The notes beneath the pieces are model-generated. The model was not told where the DNA came from, did no database searches, and saw nothing but the letters and a program-made list of their open reading frames with translations. Of a stretch of DNA of 64,000 bases, positions 1 to 10,818 are shown piece after piece (positions within the stretch are counted from its first letter, which is position 1; each line of letters opens with the position of its first letter). This stretch comes from Microthyrium microscopicum. Its lineage: Eukaryota > Ascomycota > Dothideomycetes > Microthyriales > Microthyriaceae. Location: assembly GCA_010405405.1 (NCBI GenBank), contig MU004235.1, positions 1,130,538 to 1,194,537 on the forward strand, written 5' to 3'. Both the position numbers and the translations under genes were made by a program.

Positions 1-710
1 TAACAAGCCAACGTGCTATGTTTGTCACTGAGTACTCACAAGTTAAGCGAAGTTGATTTAGTGCTGTGTTTTGATATTTGAGAGCATGTTGAACCCACAC
101 CCTTTCAGTTGGTCTTTGATATGCCATGTGAAATGCTGATAGACTGAGAATGCCATTCATGAGATATGGATGCTCCATAGCCAGACCAGGAAGTCCTTCT
201 TCTGTAGCATCTCGTCAGCAAGTATGTCACAAATCAACAGCTGCTGTGGGCTTATCTTACTCCATAGTATGATCATGCCAGATCCCATTGCTGAAAACTC
301 TTTGACGGTGTTTGTAGTGAAATGTGACATTAAAAACACATCGCGACTCCATTGCTAGACAATCTTAGCCACTTGCAGTCCTACAGCACACTCGAACATA
401 CCGATGATAATGCAGGCCTGTCTATGCCATTACACGTGAGGCACTCAACTACGCGATACTCGTTTCTTCTTTCGCATTTCTCATTTCTGTTTACACAATT
501 CGTGCATGGATATAGTTCGTCACACTTGGGTACAAAGTCAGAAGTGGCGATCTATAATATATCGTGAACACTAATTACCTTGACTCTGCGTGCTTTGCAG
601 TGCACACAGCCATTTCGAGACTTTTTGTGCTTCCGTATCCTCGGGTTTGCCGAAGTTCTCCTGGTTGCGATACTGTTCGGTGAGCTATCAGATCGCGGCG
701 AGCGTGACAT
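1..710 (-). CDS. Zn(II)2Cys6 transcription factor, 5' part (runs off left edge)
   Basis: Proposed exons are 710-579, 524-402, 354-261 and 201 to the window edge. Introns of 54, 47 and 59 nt all have GT donors and AG acceptors and keep frame. The first splice rebuilds a complete zinc cluster with spacing C-x2-C-x6-C-x5-C-x2-C-x6-C at residues 35-61, preceded by a basic stretch (RKHKKSRNG). The later exons read like the start of the regulatory domain of fungal sterol/secondary-metabolism regulators: a HFTTNT motif, a conserved Trp, then HPYLMNGILSLSAFH. None of this is visible without splicing. The ATG at 710 is preferred over upstream in-frame ATG codons because it gives the usual short N-terminus. 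The target is unknown; the esterase and transporter next door are possible ones by position only. The rest of the protein lies outside the window. Confidence 0.85.
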
Positions 711-1447
711 GTTCCAAAAATGGCTTCTGCTTGGGTTCCAGGAGAGTAGTGAAGTTAAGGTAAAATGCTTGAATGACGCCAAAGTTTCCAAGATCGGTCC
801 GAGCAGTGCCTGCGATCTCTGTAACATGGGCCAAAAGCACCGCTTCAATACCAACCGCCGTATATAGATTAAGTCCAAAGCGTTGACCCTGGGATTTCTT
901 AGGCTGGTGTAGTAAGTTCTTGTCCTACCTACCTATAAGGTCAGGTACCTTGAGCGCTTGGAATGAAAATGTGCCAGCGTGATTGGAACGTTTGAGTATC
1001 AACTCCCAATAAGTCAATGACCTGGGCGTCGACCCTCGAGCAAACCCTGATTCCGCTTCCCAATCTCAACATGAAACTCTCTACATGACCTGTCTGCGTG
1101 TTCTTCGGGTTCGGTCCGGTACTGCCCTGAGTTGCTACAATAACCAATTGGAGTAAAGTTGCCCAAAGTTCTTTATGGTTATGTGTAGATTCTTTCCGGG
1201 TTCCAAGCTCCTTTGAACCCACGCGCCCTCTGGCGCTAGCTATGTCTCCATGGCCTCTTTAATGACATCTTAATTAAGCTTGCCCCCGGACTTCCCAACT
1301 ACCTGTTTAGTATGTACCAGTTCGAGCAAACTATGCGGTATGCGGCGGCAGTATTTACGGCATCGTGTTTTTAGGTTTAGATAAAATGGCCGCCAACGCA
1401 GCAGAGCCTCCGGGTAGCCAACCTTTCAGGAACTGGAATTTCTCAAA
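711..1447. other. Intergenic region, divergent promoters
   Basis: Separates the leftward zinc-cluster regulator from the rightward esterase and should carry both promoters. A 93-codon leftward open frame at 941-1222 resembles nothing I know and is probably chance. No other structure stands out. Confidence 0.6.
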
Positions 1448-3295
1448 ATGGGAAGTATGACAATTTGGTCGCTAGCAACTTTGCTAGTTGCTTCTCTTCC
1501 AGCTCTAGTCCAGGGTCAAAAGGCAAACAGTCTTCCCACCGTGAAGCTGCCTTATGGCACATATCAGGCCAAGTCCTATGATGCGACTAACGATGTGGGT
1601 CCTCCATGACCTTCACCAGTATAAGTTTTGACCAATGATTTCAGATCTACCTCTTCCAGAATATTCGTTTCGCCGCTCCCCCGGTGCGGTTCTCCAAGCC
1701 TCAACCCCCCGCCAACAACGATACTCTCCAAACTGGAGACTATGGCCCAGGCTGCCCTCAGATGATACCAGGGGGAATTGGCGGTGGTCTCGATCTTGGT
1801 AGTCTCATCAATGGTCTCTCTGGATCCGCTGAAGACTGTTTGTTTGTCGACGTCTTTGTTCCTGGCAAGGCGTTGAAGAGTGGCGCAAAACTTCCTGTCG
1901 TCAACTGGATATACGGAGGCGCCTATGTCTTGGGAGAGAAGAGTGGCATGTATGGGGGTACTCCCATTGTCAAAGCCGCGAACGGCAATCTGATTTATGT
2001 CTCCGGAAACTATCGCGTAAGTCATACCGAAGAAATATTGTAGGATTTCTTCTGACTTGATGCCGATAGCTTGGCGTTCTTGGTTTCCTAGCAGGTACCA
2101 CCATGGAGAAAGAAGGCGCGCCAAACGCCGGCCTATGGGACCAGCGCCTTCTCATGGAGTGGATCCAGAAATACATTGGTCTGTTTGGTGGTGATGCAAA
2201 CGAAGTCAGTGTATGGGGAGAATCTGCCGGAGCTGGATCAATTATCCACCACTTGACTGCGTTCGGCGGAAAGAACGGACCAGCGCTTTTCAAACGAGCC
2301 ATTATCATGAGCCCAGCATACGACCAGCAGCTCGATAGAAAAGGTCAACTGGAAAAGGGCTACCAAGATATCGCCAGGCGAGCGGGCTGTGGAGGCAAGA
2401 ATGTCGACTGTTTACGCAAGGTGTCTCTCACCACCGTGATGAAAGCCGCCAGTGACTGGACTGGCACCGTCCCTGGAGACAAGCCTGGGTTTGGGTAAGA
2501 CTACAAACACCTCTTTAATACTTGACGCTAACTCACTTAAAAGGCCTGCTGCTGACGGAGTGTTTGTCCGCCAAATCCCGTCCTTGGAATTCGCTGCTGG
2601 CAACTTTGCCAAAAACGTCGAATCCGTCATTCTCTCACACACCGCCAACGAAGGTCTCATGTTTGTCCCGCGAACCGTCACTCCTACCTCGTTCAGCGAT
2701 ACGATCAAGTTCTACTGGGGCGCATCACCGAAAACCGTCGCCGCCATTGAGGCGCAATTCCCGCTCTCAAAGTTCAAGGACGAGAAAGATCGATTCCGCC
2801 TGCTCTACCAATGGTCGACATTTGCATGTTCCGCACGCTACGGAGCTGAAGCATATAAGGGCAAGGCGTACAATATGCAGTACTCGGTAGGCACTGGCCT
2901 GCATGGCAGTGACTTGAACGCATTGTTCAATCAAGGAGGACTGGCGTCGCTTTTCAATCCATCGCTGGCTGCGCTGTCCCCAAAGTATCGCAATTACTTT
3001 GTTTCGCACGCGCTGACCAAAGGAGATCCGAACAAGCTCAAGTCTTTGGCCACTCCATCTTGGCCTCTGGTCACTATTGCGCCGAGTCTGTCTGGAGTGC
3101 TGAATGTCACGGACACGGACTTCAAGTTGATTGAGGATCCAGAAATCACGGCGGCGGACTGTGGTTTCTGGACGAAGGTTCTTGGAGAGGCGACAAAAGA
3201 ACTGGGTAAGTACTAACATAAGCAACAAAGCTCGACTGGCTAACTTTACCACAGGATATAGCCCAAGTTCATCTGCGAGTCAAGTTCACTCATAG
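1448..3295 (+). CDS. Secreted type B carboxylesterase
   Basis: Five exons: 1448-1594, 1645-2016, 2070-2494, 2544-3205 and 3255-3295, giving about 548 residues, usual for the family. The N-terminus is a clear signal peptide (hydrophobic core ending near VQG-Q, residues 1-24), so the enzyme should be secreted. Catalytic residues of the alpha/beta-hydrolase fold are visible: nucleophile Ser in GESAG (about residue 225), Glu in ANEG (about 351) and His in GLHGSDL (about 435). The oxyanion-loop position reads YGGAY instead of the common HGGGF. The substrate cannot be told from sequence; relatives hydrolyse carboxylic esters and some detoxify or feed on plant esters. The last intron (GTAAGT...CACAG) is optional: if retained, the protein ends at 3216 after LGKY. 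Splicing it gives a short different C-terminus. Confidence 0.92.
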
Positions 3296-3686
3296 CGGAA
3301 CTTATTTGATCAGGCTCGAAGTGGTATATAAGCTAGAGTGTAGCAGTAATAAGAGGATAGCAAAGATCTGATATATCGCATTTGAATTAAGTGAAAGCTT
3401 TGGGCGGTACTTCCATCACCTACGTTGCCACAAAAGCACCTCTGCAGGAATGACGATGCAAATTCCATTCACACTTCATGGCTTCGCCTGTGTTCTAGAA
3501 CTTGATGGGGAGCAAGGCCTTTGCTCAGTTACATGTCAGTTGGGAGCCATCGCAATCGTTGGAAGAGCGACAATTTATTCAACTGTGTGATATCTTCACA
3601 AGATTGGATTTTCTCTCCTACACGAGATGGGCTACACATTGATTACATTCCCCTAAACATTTCGCCCCACTGTTCCATCTGTGCAA
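3296..3686. other. Convergent intergenic spacer
   Basis: 3' ends of the esterase and of the leftward transporter meet here. The open frame at 3521-3760 overlaps the transporter's last exon in antisense and is not a gene. Nothing else is seen. Confidence 0.6.
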
Positions 3687-6481
3687 TCAGACCCGAGGAG
3701 GCTTCTCCGAATTGGTTTGTGTTGTCTGCTGATCGACAATATCATCTTCCTTCAGGATGAAGTCATCGCTGTTCATGCTGTGGTACTGGATGCGGAAGAA
3801 GATAGAGATTACGAACATTGTGATCGCTGGTCCTATCCAAACCCAAATTAAACCAGGATCTAAAATCCGTTAGTATATATGATCATGAAAGAGTATCTAG
3901 AAAGCCAAAACCCGCTAAAAAGACCACTTGGTCTTTCCAGAACGAAATTCCATCGCGGTTTATGGCAGCCAAGGAGTGCTTTGGGAGCCATGACACGGTA
4001 TTGTATGAACACAAGATTTTTTGCACAAGGAAAACTTACCCTTTATAGCAGGAGTGACGATGAGGCCCAGGGCAGACGATAGCGCGTTCATGAACATGAA
4101 GATGGACATGACTAGTGATTTCATGTTTTTAGGTGAGCGCGCATATGCAATTTCGTATGCGGTGACCTGACAGAAGCATTCGCTCATAGCACCGAGAATG
4201 TAAATCGGAGCCTGAGCCCATACGGAAATGGTCGAAACTCCCTTCTTGCATGTGGTGACATAATAACCACAAGGGTTCGTTTGGTAGACTTGCCATTGGA
4301 GGATTGCGGCAACGACTGAGCTGATCCAAGCGAGCGTGAAACCAAAGGTGATGCGACTGATACGACCGGGCATCAAGTTCCATCGTTCCAAATTAGGATA
4401 GATGACATAGGTCAGAAGAGGCACAAACCAGATGAGGGTAAGTGGGTTGAAGTTTTGGATCACATCATTTGATGCCGCAGAGCCTTTAGTCATGGTGGCG
4501 CCTTGGGAGTTGGCAACGTTACCTGAGAATAATCAGTATAAAATAGACTTCAAAAGTTCAAACAGTCTATATGGTCATTTCGAGATGATACCATGAAAAG
4601 CATCATGAAGGTCATCGCATTTGATGGAAGCGATATCATACGCCTACGAATGCAGCTTATGGCAGCCATCAAAAGCGCTGACAGTCATTATCGCTTTCGA
4701 GTTCTTGAATTTTGTCAAGAAATGAAACTCGACACAAGTGAAGCTTACCAATACCGCCGTCATTGAGGTACCACACAGGAAACCATAGAAACATGACGCA
4801 GGCTCTCACCGTTCGCTTGACATCGTCAACGAATTTGTCGTCCCAAGTAATTGGTTTTTTGCGGTAGGTTGTGATGCCTGGAATCCGTTAGCAGAGATAC
4901 GATCGGAACTGGCTAATAAGCTTTGGATAGACCATTGGGTCTGTTTGGCAGGAAATCACAAAACAGCCATCGCGTTCGGTGGCAGCCACATCACTCGATT
5001 GGAAACGCATTCCATGGGATCCATCGAACGCGCAGGCAGCCATCGCCATTTCTTGCTTGTCTTCAATGGCATCGATATGTGATAGGGGCGGGAAATCTTA
5101 CCCATAGCAGCAAGATTGGTCGGCTTTGCGACATCGAGACCAGCTTTCCCCCAGAATTTGCCCTTGTTATGTTTTAGTGCGATGCCAACAACCTTGAAAA
5201 AGTTATCTAGCTCAGAGGCATCTGGCTGCGTGAGTTTCGTATGCTTCTTCGCAAAGATGAGAACCAGAGGAAGCATGAAATAGATGACCCCAGGGATCAA
5301 AAATGCGAGCCAGAATCCAACAAATTTTTCAGCATATGCGGTGGCAAGGCCAACGAATGCACCAACGTTAACGAAGCAATAGAACATCAAAGCGATCCGG
5401 TTCATAGTCAGTTCGCTCGAAATGATGACTCGTTCCCCACTCTTGAGGGTTGAGACATAATCCTCATGCGTCTCGTATTGATCGAGAACAATCGGCAGGA
5501 TGTTGGGTTTGAACAAGCCTGCGCCGATAGCCAGCAGAATCAAGCTTACCACGAATGGTGCCTCTCCTTGACCCTTCTGCAGAACGCTTGGAAGCGCTCC
5601 AAAGATCTGAACGATATGAGAGATACCACAGATGAGGACGCCTATCATGACGGTTCGATAACGGCCGAGCTTGGCATCGCCAATCCAAGCACCCAAGATT
5701 GGAATCGTGTAAGCCAGGAATCTGAACACGAGAGTGAGAGAATTAGAATATTGAAATCCCTAGTAAAGTCAGTATAGATTATAACGGATGAAGAGTTGAC
5801 GTGGTGCCCATAAGTGGGATTCTCCCATGTAACACGCTTTCATTTCGAATGTTTTGCTTCCCATAGCATGCTAGAGGAAATAGAACATATTCTTCTACCG
5901 CAGGCTTTGGGTAATAAAAGATATACTCTTTACCGCCTGCTATGGGAGATAAAGTATATTTTTTACGAGACCCGATGGAGCCCTTTGTATTCGAGGGGTT
6001 GGCTTACCTTTCCTAGTCCTCCTGGGGCGTCTTCTTTGAAAATAGGATTCGACGGATTTCGAGCTGGAGCACCAGCTCCATTGCCTTCACGAGGAAGAGG
6101 CCACTGCATGAAATTGGAAAAGACCTGGGAAGCGCCGTAATAGGAAGCGCGTTCAGCAAACTCGACAACGCAAAGAATGAATGCTATCCAGGGAACTCGT
6201 CCCGAAATCTTGCGAAGTGTACGAGCTTCTTCTTCCGTAGGAATGGACCCAGGTAGGTGGGCAATTGGAATTGGATGATTTACATGTCCGTCGCTACCGC
6301 CAGAGCTAGATATTTTGGTGCTATCCTCGAGAATTTGTTCCTTTTCTCCGATAATGAGAGAATTGCGAGCATGTTTTTCGACAACATGGGGTGGAGGACG
6401 CGAGGCCACAGCGTCGCCAATGACGGTGGCGGTAGCTAAGCCATAGTTAGCAAAATCGCAATAGCTCTTATGTGATATCAT
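3687..6481 (-). CDS. POT/PTR-family proton-coupled oligopeptide transporter
   Basis: Exons 6481-6008, 5759-5102, 4877-4749, 4522-4040 and 3859-3687 join in frame to 638 residues. Family features appear in order: a long hydrophilic N-terminus, then VEFAERASYYG in the first membrane segment (the E-x-x-E-R-type POT signature region), AYTIPILGAWIGD, then many hydrophobic helices, the ITWDDKFVDDV loop, NDGGIGN and a C-terminal acidic tail. It should import di/tripeptides with protons at the plasma membrane. All four introns are long (248, 224, 226, 180 nt) against mostly 45-65 nt elsewhere in the window. The start at 6481 is the first ATG in frame, but TTGCTAAC...TTAG just inside it resembles an intron end, so an upstream non-coding or coding exon (donor near 6625) is possible. 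Confidence 0.9.
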
Positions 6482-6572
6482 GGCGCCCAGATGCTTCAAT
6501 TGACACGGAGCGGCGATAGAGTGCGCTGGCGCCCAGACGATGCAATGGTCACGCTGCGGCGATAGAGTGCGC
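6481..6572. repeat. 46-bp imperfect tandem duplication at the transporter 5' end
   Basis: Two adjacent 46-bp units (6481-6526 and 6527-6572) begin with TGGCGCCCAG and end with CGGCGATAGAGTGCGC. By eye they differ at 7 positions. The first base of the first unit is the A of the proposed transporter ATG on the minus strand, so the duplication lies in the 5' leader. Confidence 0.85.
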
Positions 6573-8682
6573 TGATGAGGATAGACCACGATGCCAACAA
6601 AAGTGTGCGCAGAAGGAATACGTACCCATTCAGAAAGCGATAGACTTTCAAATTTTGGAGGACCAAACGGATGTGGATGTTGCAACAGAGTGTGTCAAAC
6701 TCTTAGATTTATCGACAAGTGGGGGATGGTTGATGGTGTAAAGTCGGAGGTTGGCACGCTCTCATGTTTCGGAGGGAGTGATACTAAACTCAAGAGGCCA
6801 AAGCTTCCAAGCAATTGGCAAGAACAGTCGTATAAAACAGAAAGAGCGACTGCCCAGTGCTAGCCCACCATTGGGGGGAAAGGGCGACCCGTAGCACGAC
6901 TGCCAGTTGGAGCCATGAGGAAGGTGCCAACTGGGTCCCAAGACAGTAGCTACTTCCCAAGAAAGTCGAAAATAACTGGAGCAGTTTCCACGACAAATGT
7001 TCCTTCCGAGAGCTTTCGCTTGTTGCCGTAAAAAGGTGAAGAAATGGGTTATCAAATCTACCTAGGTAAACTTGATATGTTGTTGAATTGATATCATCTG
7101 GCAGATATCCCTCCTGCTTTTAATAAAGTTTGAAGTCGCGACCTAGAATATAGGCAGCCTTGGCCAACCCATTGTTATCTTGAGTCTGTCAGCTAGGTGG
7201 ATATCAAAGGTATCAAACTGTGTTCGAATGTGTACGCCTTTTGAGATGCGATACATCAAATCAGTTGTCAAGATAGTACATACACGATAGGGCATACAAG
7301 ACAGGGGACTGTTCGCAGATTGGGCGTCTTGACCAGTGCCGAATTCGTCCCGAGAGTGCGGTAATATAATCCAGGATAGTGAGAGGGAAGCATTTCCGTG
7401 GCCGCCTTTCTCTTTGGGAACTTGATAGTCTGTATGGCCAAGCTCTCGTCACGAAGCAACAGAAAGCGGCACTAACACATCTCCTAAATTGACTAGGCTC
7501 TGTAATGGCTGGCACAAGATGAAAACGAAGTTCATGTGATGGCGGAGATATCTGGGAAGCTAAGGCGAGGCTGAAGGCGCCATTGCAGAGATGTTTCAAA
7601 CTCAATTCGCCGTAATCGCGTGCTCTTAGCTAGAATAAGCGTCATTTTCTGTTGGCTTTTGTTCGAGTTCTGGGCGCTAGGAGTAGCCTTATCACAACCT
7701 CATGTGGTTGAGGCCATCATTTCAGAACTCGGTACCATTGTTTACAGTTGACAGTGTTGAATTACGAAGCATCCTTTTCTCTCTTTGATATCGAGGAATG
7801 ATGTTTTAGCCAAGTGGTTCCAAGCTCTTGTGCGCATTTGAGCCATGTCGAATTGTAACTTGGATTTGGCCACTGCAGTAAATTGAAGAATGGGCGACAA
7901 CGTGGTCGACAACGTGAGCTAGCACTGCAGAGTTGGCTGCGTATTGTTAAGATGTTACATTGAACCGTGGAACAGAATCTTACCTGCCTATCGTAGGGTG
8001 CCATTGGTGAGACTGTATTCTTTCTCAAGACTCCAGACATCGATTGGCATCTCGGCGCAAGCGAGGTATTCTGGAAAGTTGATGGGGTGTAGTCCCGCGA
8101 ACCGATCACGAACCAGGAATTTGGTAAGCTCAGAATATGGCATCTGTAGAGGATTTACGAACCAATTCCTGGAAAAGTCACAAGATGGACGTTAGCAAAT
8201 CGGTAGTTCCATACAGGAGACTAGTGTCAGCTTCTGTGTCGCCGAAATGGTTATACTGCAGCTCGGTTTGCTTACCGAGATGAGCACTTACATAGTATAA
8301 CATGAAGACTGTACTCTGGGTGTAACAGGTTTTTAACCGCCGCAGTCCTTAAGTGTCCTCATGACACGCACAAATCAACCAATTCGTGTGCTCGTTGAGC
8401 TGAACGCCAGTAATAGTATGGTACTGCGCTCGAACAACATCTTTTCACGACGTTAGTAGGTCCAGACGCCGTTATAATTGCTGATGCGGTAATTGAATGC
8501 AGCTCACAAAGCTGTGAGTATGGAGAGATCACAACGATTCGAAAGAGAATATAGATGTTGACGGAGTACAGTTTCTTTGAATTAGCCAAGCCGCTCAATG
8601 CACCAACCGGCAAGCTGCTCAGAACTCCGTACCAAATGTGCAAAAGTGGTGACGCCCATTGCCCGGAAGTGCAAGCTGCTTT
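6573..8682. other. Gene-poor 2.1-kb region
   Basis: Upstream region of the transporter and 3' flank of NAC-alpha. Short open frames at 6762-7055, 7261-7605 and 8359-8643 have no recognisable motifs. One exon-like stretch (8002-8180, minus) is listed separately. An 8-bp inverted repeat CCAGTTGG/CCAACTGG sits near 6901-6940. Confidence 0.55.
8002..8180 (-). pseudogene. Exon-like fragment of unrecognised protein, ends in early stop
   Basis: After a good branch point and acceptor (TTGCTAAC...TTTCCAG) the minus strand reads about 58 protein-like codons: NWFVNPLQMP, then LVRDRFAGLHPINFPEYLAC, then IDVWSLEKEYSLTNGTLR, and then a TAG. A GTAAGA donor lies 7 nt after the stop. The composition and amphipathic look suggest real coding descent. 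The NGTLR end faintly recalls the C-terminus of acyl-adenylating enzymes, but I would not assign it. I could not find convincing flanking exons, so it is either a decayed gene or part of a gene I failed to assemble. Confidence 0.3.
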
Positions 8683-9453
8683 TTAGTTACTCAATGCCAT
8701 TATGGAATTGACGATGTCGTTGTCATTTTCCTTGAGAGCCTTGACCGCCTTTTTGCGCGACACACTGGCTTGCGCCATGACGAGGCTAATGTCCTTGTCT
8801 TCCAAACCTTCCTCATCGACCTCTTCACCATCGTCTTCATCTTCGTCCTTCTTGGCTTCAGCGGCATCAATGGCTTTGCCCTTGTGGCTGTGATCGTGGC
8901 CCTCGTGTCCGGCATCAACGTTGGCCATCTGCTGGGCAGCCGCGGCTTGAGCCTGGGAGTTAAGGTCCTCTATCTTGGCTTCGCCGAAGATACTGTTGCT
9001 AGTGGTTAGCTTGGGATAGAGTGAAGGAGGTCGAAAGCGTACATATAGGTGTTGCTCGACGGGGACTTGTAGACATCTGGGCTGTTGATAACGAACAAGA
9101 TCTACAATCAATTGGTTAGTATCATTTAAAATATCAGGCGCTGGAGTTCCCGCATGGAGAGCTTCAGGGCGCTAACGATTCTCTGGAAAAGGAGCACTTA
9201 CGCCCTTTGGTCGGCGAAGAGTAACTCGAGTAATGCCTTCGACTTGCTTCAAGCCAAGCTTTGCAATTTGCTTGCGAGCCTTCTTCTCATTGCGTGAATG
9301 GATAGCAACTTGAGCTCCGGCGGGTATGCTAGCCTCCTCGCCAGCATCGGCAGCCTCTGGCTCAGAGTCGGAATCAGAGCTGTCTGCCTCCTCAACTTGA
9401 ACGTTCTTCTTCTCTGGCTCATCAGGGAGCTCCTCGATGCGTGAACTCGCCAT
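8683..9453 (-). CDS. EGD2: Nascent polypeptide-associated complex subunit alpha
   Basis: Exons 9453-9202, 9101-9043 and 8992-8683 encode 206 residues, matching fungal NAC-alpha. The N-terminus is acidic. The NAC domain follows (about residues 48-110), with NEKKARK at its start, then [34 protein letters not shown] and FGEAKIEDL. An acidic linker leads to a C-terminal UBA domain ([18 protein letters not shown]...[10 protein letters not shown]). With NAC-beta it forms the ribosome-bound heterodimer that shields emerging chains near the exit tunnel and limits wrong ER targeting. The partner subunit gene lies 16 kb to the right on the same strand. The ATG at 9453 is the family start. Confidence 0.97.
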
Positions 9454-10012
9454 TTCGATCGGTAGGGTGAGCGGAATGGGTAGAATGGGTAGCGGGGTTT
9501 GGCGGTGAAATTCAGCACAACTTTCAGGCTGGATGTTCTGGTTGTCTAAGAAAACGATGTGGGCAAGTAGTCTACTCCGAAGTTAATCCGGTATTCGCGC
9601 TAGTGGCGCTTATTCAGCTACCAGTAGCCGCGACCACACATTTACAGTATAAACTCTCACCATTTGAGATTCATTGTGAGGATTGAAGCCCCTGGGAAGT
9701 CGTGGAAATAATCAACCGCAATTAAACGTTCGCGACAACGCTACTGCCAAGTTCTACGAAGCACAATAGAGAAATTTATCTTGAAAAGCCACTCTTGGTG
9801 GTTGCAAAATGTTCGCATTCAACTCCAGCCCATAGCCTAATGCACAAGAGTCATTGAGACTTAATCCTAGTCTGATGACATGAAAGGGTTATTTTGATTC
9901 AATAGACAAGTTCATGGATACCATCCATCCTTCCTTATCTCGCTTGGAATGAAGTGCCCACGACTCTTTGAGAATCCACCCATTATCCGAACTGATCATA
10001 AACGCCGTTTTC
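9454..10012. promoter_or_regulatory. NAC-alpha upstream region
   Basis: 559 bp between the NAC-alpha start and the end of eL14, both read leftward. It should hold the NAC-alpha promoter and the eL14 terminator. No individual site could be assigned. Confidence 0.5.
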
Positions 10013-10818
10013 CTATGCTTTGCTCTTCGCCGCCAACTTCTTCGTCTGGAAGGTTCGCTGTGCCATAGTTAGTCAAATTGGTCCTTGACGCAGTGCGCGG
10101 CGAAAGAAAGATTGAGTACGATCAAGATGCTGTAGAAACGGTCCCAAGATTTTTTCTGTGCCTCCACAAACAGCTCTCCGTAGACTCAAATCTTTCTATA
10201 CGACGGGAAAAGTGAAGGTATAACCCACCTGCTTGCGCGCACGCATGGCCTTGAAACGCTCAAAGTCGTTTAGTTGTCTCCGCTTCGTGCTCTTGACCCG
10301 GCTCTGAGCATGAGCACCCTCCTCCCACTTCTTGTCCACACCAGCGTCTGCCCACTTCTTCTTCAGAGGAGCATGTCCAATAGCACGAGGAAGTTTCTCG
10401 ATTTCGAATGGTGTGAGGGCGAGATGTGCGAGCGCAGCGGAGTGACGTGGGACGAGCTTGTCAGCTGATTCTGACGGGTTCTCGACGACAACCTAAAGAG
10501 AATGAGTAATTGCGCTTGGTTATATGACGGAGTATCGGATGGGAGTTGTGGGCTTTCAGTGCGGTGGACGTACTCGGTTGGCATCGTGAATTTCGACAAT
10601 GGTGGCAATACTGTCTCTGCGTTAGTGGTTTGATGCAAGAAACAAGTCGATTGACACCTACCGGTTCTCGTATTTGGTTCCACTGGAAAAGAGGACGACA
10701 CGGCCGACTTTGACGTTCTTCCAGCTATTAGACCGTTAGTATTCCAAATCCTAGCTGTGGTGAGGCCGTAGCGTTTCCATTAAGCATACCGAGGAGTTGT
10801 GATTGTAACGTCGCCCAT
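10013..10818 (-). CDS. RPL14: 60S ribosomal protein eL14
   Basis: Five exons (10818-10790, 10724-10662, 10610-10574, 10492-10229, 10045-10013) encode 141 residues. The first exon carries only nine complete codons, and introns are clustered near the 5' end, as in many ribosomal protein genes. The spliced protein shows the eL14 order: WKNVKVGRVVLFSSG, then IATIVEIHDANRVVVENPS, LTPFEIEKLPRA and a basic tail with NDFERFKAMRARKQ. It is a structural protein of the large subunit. The single open frame visible at 10363-10701 is not the product, since it reads intron sequence and shifts frame. The last intron is 183 nt, longer than average here. Confidence 0.95.

Noticed and set aside
941-1222. 93-codon minus-strand open frame
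   Set aside because: No motif, no splice signals around it, and it lies in a promoter region.
1448-8682. Secondary metabolite cluster on the left side
   Set aside because: A regulator, an esterase and a transporter are present, but no backbone synthase or tailoring genes were found.
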